NCBI RefSeq assembly: GCF_900107375.1
Contig: NZ_FNPT01000014.1
Coordinates: forward strand, 62,001 to 126,000
Direction: 5' to 3'
Source: Lysobacter sp. yr284
Lineage (GTDB): Bacteria > Pseudomonadota > Gammaproteobacteria > Xanthomonadales > Xanthomonadaceae
DNA length: 64,000 bases
Part shown: in pieces, positions 38,029 through 46,462 of the stretch
How positions within the stretch are numbered: the stretch's first letter is position 1
Layout of the letters: every line of letters begins with the position of its first letter
Program-made: the position numbers and the translations under genes
Notes under the pieces: model-generated
Database searches by the model: none
Told to the model about the DNA's origin: nothing
What the model saw: the letters and a program-made list of their open reading frames with translations, nothing else

Positions 38029-39273
38029 CTAAGCCCGCGCCTGCAACACCAGCTCCACGCGCGCACCGCCTTCGGGCCGGTTCAGCAGACGCAGCTCGCC
38101 GCCGTGCAACTGCGCGATGTGCTGGACGATCGACAGCCCCAGCCCGCTGCCGGGACTGCCCGGCCCGGACACGAACGGCTCGCGCAGCCGCGCCAGCAGG
38201 TCCGCCGGAAAGCCCGGGCCGCGATCTTCGACGATCACCTTGCCGGCCTCGACCGTGACGGCGACGGGCGTGGAGGCGTCGGTCGTTGCCGAATGCACCA
38301 GCGCGTTCTCGATCAGGTTGCGCACCGCGGTTTGGATCAGCCGGATGTCGGCGTTCACCACCGACTCGGCGGCATGGAATTCGATCCCGCGATCTTCCGG
38401 CAACACCGCTTCGACCAACAGATCCAGGCGCACCGGTTCCTTGCTCGCCGGCGCAGCGGACGCATCCAGCCGCGCCAGCAGCAACAGCTTGTCGACCAAG
38501 CCGGCCGTCTGCGCCGCGACGCGTTCGACCTTGGCCAATACCTGCGCGGGCGGCTCGCGCCCGTCGTGCGCGGTTTCGCACAGCGCCTGCAGCCGCGCCA
38601 CCGGCGTGCGCAGCTCGTGCGCGGCCGCGGCGAGGAAGCGCTCTTGTTGTTCGAACGAGGCGATGGCCGGCCGCAGCGAGCGCCGCGACAGCCAGTGGCC
38701 GACGAAGACGCCGAACACCGCGAAGCCCAGCGCGATGGCCAGGGTGCGGCGCACGAACGCGGACTGCGCGGCGTCGCGCGCGGCCGGATCGGCCAGCACC
38801 AGGATCGTGGCCACGGCGCGGTCGCGCTCGTCGTAGGTTTCCTTGGCCTGCAGCAGGTACGGCCGGCCGCGGCGGTCGCGGCCTTCCAGCGCGCCCTCGG
38901 GGCCGTCGCGCAAGGCCGCGTCGGCGCTGGCGGACGGATCGGCGAGGTCGAAGCGCGGCCGCTTCGGCGCCAGCAACACCTTCGCCGGGGCGCCGTTGCC
39001 GATCACCCAGACATCGGCGTCGGCGTCGAGCAGGCCGGGCTCCTTGCGCGCGGTCTCGTCGTGGAAACGGCCTTGGGCGTCGAACCAGGTCAGCCCGTAC
39101 ACCGCGGTCGCGCGCAGGCGCAGGCCGGAGGCGAGGTCGAGCTGGGTCAGGCGCGCGTGGGTCGCGATCGCGACCGTGCACAGCGCCGCCACGCACAGCA
39201 GCCAGGCCAGCGTCCACACCGCGCTCAGGCGCAGGTGCAGCCCGCGCAGCAGGCGCTCACGCGCGCGCGGCAT
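38029..39273 (-). CDS. Sensor histidine kinase
   Basis: A 414-residue inner-membrane kinase. TM1 is at about 18-38, a periplasmic region of about 130 residues follows (YGLTWFDAQGRFHDETARKE), and TM2 is at about 175-195. HisKA has H219 in AAAAHELRTPVARLQ. The ATPase domain has VRNLIENALVHSA, EDRGPGFPA and GSGLGLSIVQHI. It starts inside the end of the upstream response-regulator gene (17-bp overlap), so the pair is co-translated. Signal unknown. Confidence 0.92.
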   Translation of the reverse strand: MPRARERLLRGLHLRLSAVWTLAWLLCVAALCTVAIATHARLTQLDLASGLRLRATAVYGLTWFDAQGRFHDETARKEPGLLDADADVWVIGNGAPAKVLLAPKRPRFDLADPSASADAALRDGPEGALEGRDRRGRPYLLQAKETYDERDRAVATILVLADPAARDAAQSAFVRRTLAIALGFAVFGVFVGHWLSRRSLRPAIASFEQQERFLAAAAHELRTPVARLQALCETAHDGREPPAQVLAKVERVAAQTAGLVDKLLLLARLDASAAPASKEPVRLDLLVEAVLPEDRGIEFHAAESVVNADIRLIQTAVRNLIENALVHSATTDASTPVAVTVEAGKVIVEDRGPGFPADLLARLREPFVSGPGSPGSGLGLSIVQHIAQLHGGELRLLNRPEGGARVELVLQARA

Positions 39274-39934
39274 CGGGCGCGTCCAGCCGATAGCCCGAGC
39301 CGCGCACGGTGCGCAGCAGCGGCGGGTCGCCGAGTTTTCGCCGCAGGGTCGCGATCAACACTTCCTCGGCGTTCGACGCCGGCTGCTGGTCCTCGCCCCA
39401 GCACGCGGCCAGGATGTCCTGGCGCGGCACCGCCTGCCCCGCGCGTTCGGCCAGCAGTTGCAGCAGCGCGAATTCCTTCGGCCGCAGTGGCAGCGCGATG
39501 CCGGCGCGGCGCGCCTCGCGCCGGCCCAGGTCGACCTCCAGGTCGCCGATGCGGATCGTGCTCGGCACGATCGCGCCGCCGCGGCGGCCGATGGCGCCGA
39601 TGCGCGCGACCAGCTCGTCCATCGAAAAAGGCTTCACCAGGTAATCGTCGGCGCCGCCGGCGAAACCCGCGACGCGGTCGGCGACCGCGTCGCGTGCGGT
39701 CAGGAACAAGGCCGGCGTGGCGATGCCGCGCTGGCGCCAGCGCTGCAGCGCGCCGAGCGCGTCGCCGTCGGGCAGGGTGCGGTCGAGCACCAGCGCGCCG
39801 TAGGCGTAGGACTGCACGAAGGATTCGGCTTCGGCGAGGTCGCCGGCCTCGTCCACCGCATGCCCGTGCGCGCGCAAGCGGCCGGCGACGGCTTCGCGCA
39901 GGTCGGATTGGTCTTCCAGCAACAGGACACGCAT
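39257..39934 (-). CDS. OmpR/QseB-type response regulator
   Basis: A 225-residue regulator. The receiver domain has acidic E7/D8, phospho-acceptor D51 (LVLDRTLPDG) and K in YLVKPFSMDEL. The C-terminal winged helix ends in LLRTVRGSGYRLDAPD. The ATG at 39934 gives the canonical MRVLLLEDQ start. First gene of a two-gene leftward operon with the kinase. Confidence 0.93.
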   Translation of the reverse strand: MRVLLLEDQSDLREAVAGRLRAHGHAVDEAGDLAEAESFVQSYAYGALVLDRTLPDGDALGALQRWRQRGIATPALFLTARDAVADRVAGFAGGADDYLVKPFSMDELVARIGAIGRRGGAIVPSTIRIGDLEVDLGRREARRAGIALPLRPKEFALLQLLAERAGQAVPRQDILAACWGEDQQPASNAEEVLIATLRRKLGDPPLLRTVRGSGYRLDAPDAARA

Positions 39935-40413
39935 GGGCCGCAGCTTACCCGCAGGGATGCACAGGCGGATGAAGCCGCGCGGGCCGAAGCCGGATGCGCT
40001 GCGGGCGACGCACTGCGCACGCGCGCAGGCGCTCGAATACTCGTCGGCCACCTGGCCGCTCTGTTCGCGCAGCCGCGCCTGCGGATGCCAGCGCTCCTGC
40101 GCCGTCGTGCCCAGCGGTCGCGCGAGCGTGGCCGGGTCCAGGACCTGCCGGCAGGCTCAACCAATGGCCAGGGCGGTTCGCCTTCGCCGCCCCGGCCCCG
40201 TTGCGGCATCGGGCGCAGCGCAAATCGGCTGCGGCTTCGCGCATAGCGGCCGGGGGCGAACGACGCGGCGGAACCGGGCCTGGCTCATTGGCGCGAACGC
40301 CGGCGAAGACGCAGCGCCCGCCGGATTCGGGGCTTCGGCCGCGCATGCGTATGATGCGAGTCGGCCGGCGGACCGACGTTCCGTCGACGGCCATCGGCAA
40401 GCGAGGCGGCGCG
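39935..40413. other. 479-bp divergent intergenic region
   Basis: No convincing gene, repeat or terminator is seen between the leftward two-component operon and the rightward 202-residue protein. It must hold both promoters. Long frames through it are arginine/alanine-rich GC artefacts. Confidence 0.5.
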
Positions 40414-41022
40414 ATGATCACCCAACAAGAGGCCTGCGACCAGGTTCTCGCCGGATTCACCGGCACTCGCGGCGCCATCGCCTCGTGCGAGCTGGATCCG
40501 CGCGGCCAGTATTGGGTGATCCATGCCAACGCGTACGAGTATGTGGTCGACGGCCGTTCGGAGCATTGCCTGATCGGCGACGGCGCCTACCTGGTGCATA
40601 TCGCCAGCGGCCGCCTGACGATCACGCCCAGTTACGAAACCTGGCACGAGAGCATCCAGGACATTTACGACCTCGACGACGCGGCCGGCGCCCATTACGT
40701 GCTGCGTCCGGACTATGCGGCAGACGACAAGCGCGCCGTGGTCCATCTGCATCAGCGCCTGGGCTGCTCGCTGATCGACGCGCGCTGGCTGCTGGAGCAC
40801 GCCAATCGCAGCTGGCTCACCGGCACCGGGCGCACGCTGCGCGATGCGCAGAAGGTTCTGGGCGCGCACGGCGTCGCTACGCAAGTGGTGCTGCAGGACG
40901 ATCTGCATGGGGCGTTGTCGCTGACGGCGCAGCAGTGGACCGTGGACATGGTGTTGCAGCGCTTGCGCGAGCGCGCGGGCTTGCGGCTGGCGGTGGATGA
41001 TCGCGAGGGCGTTGCGCGATAA
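40414..41022 (+). CDS. Hypothetical protein with YrhB/Imm35-like N-terminus
   Basis: A 202-residue soluble protein. MITQQEACDQVLAGF, then YWVIHANAYEYVVDGRSEHC and IGDGAYLVHIASGRL resemble the small YrhB/Immunity-35 fold (substrate-strand W/Y followed by G-G-ylVd-tG), but the assignment is tentative. The second half (RAVVHLHQRLGCSLIDARWL, then TGRTLRDAQKVLGAHGVATQ) is a separate helical region that looks like a ribosomal-L7/L12-like or unknown helical domain. Stand-alone gene with GAGGCGG ribosome site. Confidence 0.6.
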   Translation: MITQQEACDQVLAGFTGTRGAIASCELDPRGQYWVIHANAYEYVVDGRSEHCLIGDGAYLVHIASGRLTITPSYETWHESIQDIYDLDDAAGAHYVLRPDYAADDKRAVVHLHQRLGCSLIDARWLLEHANRSWLTGTGRTLRDAQKVLGAHGVATQVVLQDDLHGALSLTAQQWTVDMVLQRLRERAGLRLAVDDREGVAR

Positions 41023-41083
41023 ACGTCGGTGGCTCGAGCGGAGTTTCCGATCGGTGTTGCCCAGGCGCAGTGGTTGGATTGGC

Positions 41084-41146
41084 GTGGTCGCGGCTTGCGC
41101 CGCTCCTACATGGGCTACCTGTAGGAGCGGCGCAAGCCGCGACCGC
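41084..41146. repeat. REP pair, family 1 (GGCTTGCGCC variant)
   Basis: Inverted arms at 41084-41110 and 41120-41146 with a 9-bp loop, in the 243-bp gap upstream of the MFS gene. A single degenerate family-1 copy also occurs at about 53488-53519. Confidence 0.9.
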
Positions 41147-41265
41147 TAACCTCCAGCGGCGACGCCACCTGCCTGAATCCCGCTACGCCGCATCCACGGC
41201 GCCTCCCGGGGTTCCGGCCAATCCCCGCAATGGCGCCAAATGCTGCAAAGCACAATAATGCCCCC

Positions 41266-42498
41266 ATGACCCCCGCCCGCCCCGCCGCCGAGGCCGCCCC
41301 CGCGCCCGCCCCGATCCTGTCCCCGCGCCAGGTCGGCCTGATCCTGTTCGCCCTGGCCATGGGCGGTTTCGCCATCGGCACCAGCGAGTTCGTGGTGATG
41401 GGCCTGATCACCGAGATCGCCCGGGCGATGGGCGTGGACGAGCCGCAGGTCGGCCACGTCATCAGCGCCTACGCGCTGGGCGTGGTGGTCGGCGCGCCGG
41501 CGCTGGCGATCCTGGGCTCGAAGATGCCGCGCCGCAGCCTGCTGCTGGCGCTGATGGGCTTCTACGCGGTCGGCAACCTCGCCAGCGCGCTGGCGCCGGG
41601 CTACTACACGCTGGCCCTGGCGCGCTTCATCGCCGGCCTGCCGCATGGCGCGTACTTCGGCGTCGCCGCATTGGTGGCCGTGCGCATCAGCCCGCCCGAA
41701 CAGCGCGGCCTCGCGGTCGGTCGGGTGATGCTGGGCCTGTCGATCGCGCTGCTGGTCGGCAACCCGCTGGCGACGTGGCTGGGGCAGGCCTTCGGCTGGC
41801 GCTGGGCGTTCGCGCTGGTCTCGGTGATCGCGCTGTCCACCGTGGCGATGACCGCGCGGGTGCTGCCCAAGGGCATGCACGCGCCGCGCCCGGACGCCCT
41901 GCGCGAACTGCGCGACTTCAACCGCAAGCCGGTGTGGCTGGCGCTGGGCATCGGCGCGGTCGGTTTCGCCGGCATGTTCTGCGTGTTCGCCTACCTCGCG
42001 CCGACCCTGGTCCACGTCACCGGCGTACGCGAGTCCTTCATCCCGTTCGGGCTGGTCGCGTTCGGCATCGGCGGCATCCTCGGCACCCTCGGCGGCGGCT
42101 GGCTGTTCGACAAACTGCAGTTCCGCGCGGCGGCGTGGATCCTGATCTGGTCGATGGCGATCCTGCTGCTGTTCCCGCTGGCCGCGCGCTCGGTGTGGAC
42201 GGTGCTGCCGGCGGTGCTGGCGGTCGGCACCATGGGCGCGCTGGCGACGGTGCTGCAGGCGCACCTGATGGACGTGGCGCGCTCGGCGCAGACCCTGGCC
42301 GCGGCCTCGAACCACTCCGCGTTCAATATGGCCAACGCGCTGGGCCCGTGGCTCGGCGGCATGGCGATCAACGCCGGCCTGGGCTGGACCTCGACCGGCG
42401 TGGTCGGCGCGATGACCGCGCTGGGCGGCCTGCTGATCTATTTCTGGGCGCGCGCGGACGCGCGCGCCGATGCGGTGCTGGCCGGCGAAGCCGAGTAG
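41266..42498 (+). CDS. MFS exporter, AraJ-like
   Basis: A 410-residue major facilitator with 12 hydrophobic helices. GLILFALAMGGFAIGTSEFVVMG is TM1, and the motif-A-like LGSKMPRRSLLLALM follows TM2. GLPHGAYFGVAALVAVRISPP is typical of the AraJ/YdhP sugar- or drug-efflux subgroup. The start ATG at 41266 places a proline/alanine-rich cytosolic tail before TM1. Substrate unknown. Stand-alone gene. Confidence 0.9.
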   Translation: MTPARPAAEAAPAPAPILSPRQVGLILFALAMGGFAIGTSEFVVMGLITEIARAMGVDEPQVGHVISAYALGVVVGAPALAILGSKMPRRSLLLALMGFYAVGNLASALAPGYYTLALARFIAGLPHGAYFGVAALVAVRISPPEQRGLAVGRVMLGLSIALLVGNPLATWLGQAFGWRWAFALVSVIALSTVAMTARVLPKGMHAPRPDALRELRDFNRKPVWLALGIGAVGFAGMFCVFAYLAPTLVHVTGVRESFIPFGLVAFGIGGILGTLGGGWLFDKLQFRAAAWILIWSMAILLLFPLAARSVWTVLPAVLAVGTMGALATVLQAHLMDVARSAQTLAAASNHSAFNMANALGPWLGGMAINAGLGWTSTGVVGAMTALGGLLIYFWARADARADAVLAGEAE

Positions 42499-42525
42499 GC
42501 TGCGCCCGGCCCGCGTCGCCGAAGC

Positions 42526-43137
42526 TCAATCGGCGGGTGAATCCGCCGAACGATCCGCCAGCGCTTCGATGTCCTGCAGGCTCAACGCCTCGTTCCTGAT
42601 CGCTTCGACATCGCGCAGGATCGAATCGGCGTTGGCGTCGTCGGCGATCTCCGCTGCCTGCGCCGGCGCGGCTTCGGCGATATCGCCGGGAACGCCCCAG
42701 CGCGGCCCGAACCGATAGACCGCGTAGAACATGACCCGCGCCTTGAATCCGGAGACGCCGCGGCACAGCATCGCGGCATGGAACATCCGGTGGGTGTCGC
42801 GCCAGGGCTGGGTCTTCACGATGCAGTAGTGGTCGTGGACGATGGACGGCTCGCGGTACTTGCCTTCGAACGGGCCGCCGATGACGCTCCAGAACGCCTT
42901 CGGGATCGAAGCGCCGTCGAGCCAGGCGCCGGCGGGTACCGGCCATTCGACGCCCGAGGCGGCGATGTAGCCGATGGCTTCGAGCAGTTCCGCGCTGCGG
43001 CCGTTCTCGTCCAGCGCGATCTTGGCCGGCAGGCCGACGAAGCGGCCGTAGTCGGTGACGGCTTCGGCGACGACTTCGGAATCGTTGTCGGTCATCGCGC
43101 GGATGTGCGCGAGGACATCGTCCAGGTTCTTGCTCAT
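42526..43137 (-). CDS. DUF1353 protein downstream of the gasdermin operon
   Basis: A 203-residue protein with the DUF1353 signature: VPAGAWLDGASIPKAFWSVI, then YREPSIVHDHYCIVKTQPWR with conserved HDHYC, and MFHAAMLCRGVSGFKARVMF. DUF1353 proteins are common in phages and mobile regions and have no assigned activity. The gene starts 109 bp after the NTPase stop in the same direction, so it may be the last gene of the gasdermin operon or independent. C-terminal acidic helix. Confidence 0.75.
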   Translation of the reverse strand: MSKNLDDVLAHIRAMTDNDSEVVAEAVTDYGRFVGLPAKIALDENGRSAELLEAIGYIAASGVEWPVPAGAWLDGASIPKAFWSVIGGPFEGKYREPSIVHDHYCIVKTQPWRDTHRMFHAAMLCRGVSGFKARVMFYAVYRFGPRWGVPGDIAEAAPAQAAEIADDANADSILRDVEAIRNEALSLQDIEALADRSADSPAD

Positions 43138-43246
43138 GCGCTTGCTCCTTGTTCGACGAGGTGGATCGGACGGTTTGGGTTCGGCTGCACCTGCTGCGGC
43201 CCGGGCCGCCGAGCCGCGGGGCGGATGCCGGCCCGGGCGCCGGACG

Positions 43247-46200
43247 TCATCCGGGAACGGTTTTCGCGGAGTCGCCGCCATCGGGGCCATTTCCCCAGTC
43301 GCTGCTTATGCCATGGCACAAGGCTTCGTCCCAGGCGAGGAACGAGGACGCGATGCGGCGCGACTTGCGGTCGGTCGAGTACCGGGCGAGGTCTGCGCAC
43401 AGGCCCGGCAGCAACCGGCACCGGTCGGCGTAGCTGACGAACGCCGTGCACCAGGCGCGCGGGTTCGCTTTCAGCCGCGAATAGAAGATTTTCGGCTGCA
43501 TCTCGCGCGGGCGGATCGACATGCGGGCGACGGTGGAATCGATCAGTCCGCGCATCTCGGCATTGGCGACGCCGTCCGCGCACAACGCCAGCAAGGCTTC
43601 GCGTAGCGGGCGGTGGAACTCCACCGTAGGCCCGCGGAGCAGCAGTACCGCCCCTTCCAGATCGGTGAGGTCGGGTGCCACCTGGATGCGGTCGCGCAGC
43701 TTGTTGAACAGCAGATTCACCTGCGCCATCGGGCCGCCATGCAGGTCGTCCAACTGCGACTGGAGATCGCGGATGCGCGCCAGATCGGCCGGATTCGATA
43801 CAGCCGTCGCCAGGCGGGCCACGCGCTGCCGCCAATCGGCCTGGGTGACGACGAGGCCGGCCTCGAACAGGCCGGCGGTCGACGGCGCCGGTCGTCGCCA
43901 TCCGGACAACAGCAAGACGCCGGCGGCATCGGTGCTGAGCGCCTGCTTGCGCATGCGCTCGTTCATGATCGGCTCGCCCTGCAGGGCTTCGGCGACCGCG
44001 ATCAGCGCCGGCAAGGTGCTCAGCCCCGGCCCCTTGGCGGCGGCCGACGCGTCGCGCAGAAGTTCGACGTGCGGGCCCGACAAACGCCGGTGCGCCTGCA
44101 GCGCCAGCCGCGTGATCCAGTAGATCCGCGACAGCGCCTCCGGCCCGATGCTCTTCTGGCCCAGCCACGCATCCATTTCTTGGCGGAGGATGGCGTCGAT
44201 GTCGGTGACCCCGTCGTCCCACTCGCCCAGGTCGGCCTGGGCCTGGATCACGAAGGTGGGCGGCGCTCCGGGCGGCCGGGTCGGGCGCGACAGGTAGAGG
44301 TTCAGGGCTTCGCGGGCGCGGTCGGCCTTGACCATCTGCGCGCCTTCGCCGGTGCGCCCGTATCTCTCGCTGCCCTCCAGGTAGAGCCGCCATTCTGCCT
44401 GCGCCATGGAGTCGACGCGGGCGGATGCGTTGCCCGGCGCGACGCTTTCGACCTTCGGCGCCAGCCGGGCGCGCAGCGCCGCGGGCAGCTCTTCCATGAC
44501 ATCGCGCAGGATCGCATGCATGGGCTCGCTGACGTGGGGCATGCTGTAGGGATGGCCGAGCACCGCGAGGTGATACAGCGCCAGCGCGCGATCGTTAGCG
44601 GAACGGCGGCGCAGGTGATGGATCGCCGCGGACTGACGGACATCGCGTTCCAGCAGCGCGCCTTCGGGCGTGGCGGCGAGCAGCTTGAGCGCGAAGGCGC
44701 GGATCTCGCGGTTGAAGGGCACGGCCTCGGGCGACAGCGTCGGACGGGTCAGCCAGTACGTGGACGCGAGCGCGTCGAACACGCGTTTGGCCTGGTCGGC
44801 GGCGGCCTTTGCGTTTGCCGGTTTGCCTTGCCCGGCGTCGCGCGCGCTGCGGTCGACCGCGGGAATCACCGCTTCTTCCAGCAGCTTGGCGGTGATCACG
44901 GGCGAATAGGCCGCGGCCAGGACGTACGGGCGCGCGACCGGATCGCGGACGTGGGCGACGACGCGCCGCAGTAGGTAATTGCGGGCGCTGTCTGCATCGA
45001 TGCGGCTGTCGCGATGCGCCCTGCGCACGCTCTCGCGCAGTTCGGCCTCGCCTTGCAGCAACGCATCGGCGGTGATCCGCAGCAGCAGCGGATTGCCGGG
45101 CACCGCGGCAGCCGCTTCGGCCGCCGCCGTCGGGTCTTCCACGCCGCAGTTGCGCAGCAGTTGCTGCGCTTCGGTTTGATCGAGTTCCGGCAGCCCGATC
45201 GGCGTTTCGATCCGGGCGCCGGCGTCGGTGAGGCGGGACAGCAGGTCGTTCGCGGCGTGCCCGATGTCCTGGTCGTCGGGCGGATCGCGGCCGGCGATGA
45301 CCAGCCTGAGGTCGCGCGCGCCGGCTTCGCGGTTGAGGAAGTTCAGCCAGGACACCAGGCTGCTGGCGACATGGTCGCTCTGCGCGAGCACCAGCTCGGC
45401 GGTATCGAACACGATCAGGATCGGCCCGGGAACCGTATCGGGCGCCAGCAGGCGGTACAGGATGGAACCTTCGTCCGAGGCCGCCTGCGAGGCCACCGAC
45501 TCGGCCTTGAGCATCGAGTCCGGCCGGCTCGACTTGATCCGCTTGCGTGGCGCGCCGCGCGAGAGCCCGGCATCGTGCTGCACCAGCGCGGTGTCGCGCA
45601 GGGCGGAGAGCATGTCCGAGGCGCGGTTGCACAGCGCGGGAACGGCCCGCGTCAATTGCTGGACCAGCGCAATGTTGAGCGTCACCATGCGGGTGGGATC
45701 GATCGCCGGTTCGTCGAAGTCGATGCGCACCACGGGCACCGGATCGGCCCGCTGGGACAATTCGCGTTGCAGGAACGACAACAAGGTGGTCTTGCCCGCG
45801 CCGCCGCCGCCGTAGAGGTAGGCGACGCTCAGCGGCTCCTGGCTGGCCCCGGTAGCGAAGCCGATCAACCTGGCGAGCGTTTGGTTGTGGCTGCGCCCCA
45901 CCATCGGGTCGCGGGTCATCCGCTGCAGGTCGGCGTTCAGGGCCCTGGACGCCAGTTCGCCGGCGATGCGCTGCGCGCCGACGGCATGGCGCCAACGCTC
46001 GCCGAGCCAGTCGCAGGCGTTGCCCAAGGCGGCCAGGACCTCGCCATCGAGCGCTGAGAGCGTCGGCGCGGCATCGGCCAGCGCGATCCGCATGGCGTGC
46101 AGGACCGGGTCGTCGTCGTCGCCGCGGAAGCTTGCGCTTGCCGCCGCGCGCAGCTGCGCGTCGTCGCGGCGCGCCAACTCTCGCTTGCGCGCGGCGAGCG

Positions 46201-46462
46201 ACAGATACCACTGGTTCGGGCGGGTCTGCACCGCGGTTTCGACCTCGGCGGCCAGCGCGCCGAGGATCGCCAGCACTTCGTCCGGCGAATTCAGGGCATC
46301 GATCAGGTCGAGCGGCCGCGCCCAGCCGCGTACCGCGAGCCTGAGCCGCAGGCGGTCGGCGCCGTCGTCCGGGCCGGCGCGCGCGGGGACGATCGGCGGG
46401 ACGTTCGACTCGATCGACGTAGCCAGCGCGTACTCGAGTTCGGGAGCGGTCGGCGTCATCAC
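43247..46462 (-). CDS. Large STAND-like NTPase of the gasdermin operon
   Basis: A 1071-residue protein. The N-terminal helical region (about 35-190) could be an effector-associated or adaptor domain. The P-loop is GGGGAGKTT (218-226) and Walker B ILIVFDTAE (348-355). Next come a winged-helix-like segment and a long C-terminal alpha-helical repeat region (about 560-1071) without clear TPR consensus, as in sensor arms of STAND proteins. Family knowledge: such NTPases oligomerise upon ligand binding and activate partners. Its ATG overlaps the trypsin-P-loop gene stop (ATGA). Inferred role: phage sensor activating the proteases. Confidence 0.82.
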   Translation of the reverse strand: MMTPTAPELEYALATSIESNVPPIVPARAGPDDGADRLRLRLAVRGWARPLDLIDALNSPDEVLAILGALAAEVETAVQTRPNQWYLSLAARKRELARRDDAQLRAAASASFRGDDDDPVLHAMRIALADAAPTLSALDGEVLAALGNACDWLGERWRHAVGAQRIAGELASRALNADLQRMTRDPMVGRSHNQTLARLIGFATGASQEPLSVAYLYGGGGAGKTTLLSFLQRELSQRADPVPVVRIDFDEPAIDPTRMVTLNIALVQQLTRAVPALCNRASDMLSALRDTALVQHDAGLSRGAPRKRIKSSRPDSMLKAESVASQAASDEGSILYRLLAPDTVPGPILIVFDTAELVLAQSDHVASSLVSWLNFLNREAGARDLRLVIAGRDPPDDQDIGHAANDLLSRLTDAGARIETPIGLPELDQTEAQQLLRNCGVEDPTAAAEAAAAVPGNPLLLRITADALLQGEAELRESVRRAHRDSRIDADSARNYLLRRVVAHVRDPVARPYVLAAAYSPVITAKLLEEAVIPAVDRSARDAGQGKPANAKAAADQAKRVFDALASTYWLTRPTLSPEAVPFNREIRAFALKLLAATPEGALLERDVRQSAAIHHLRRRSANDRALALYHLAVLGHPYSMPHVSEPMHAILRDVMEELPAALRARLAPKVESVAPGNASARVDSMAQAEWRLYLEGSERYGRTGEGAQMVKADRAREALNLYLSRPTRPPGAPPTFVIQAQADLGEWDDGVTDIDAILRQEMDAWLGQKSIGPEALSRIYWITRLALQAHRRLSGPHVELLRDASAAAKGPGLSTLPALIAVAEALQGEPIMNERMRKQALSTDAAGVLLLSGWRRPAPSTAGLFEAGLVVTQADWRQRVARLATAVSNPADLARIRDLQSQLDDLHGGPMAQVNLLFNKLRDRIQVAPDLTDLEGAVLLLRGPTVEFHRPLREALLALCADGVANAEMRGLIDSTVARMSIRPREMQPKIFYSRLKANPRAWCTAFVSYADRCRLLPGLCADLARYSTDRKSRRIASSFLAWDEALCHGISSDWGNGPDGGDSAKTVPG

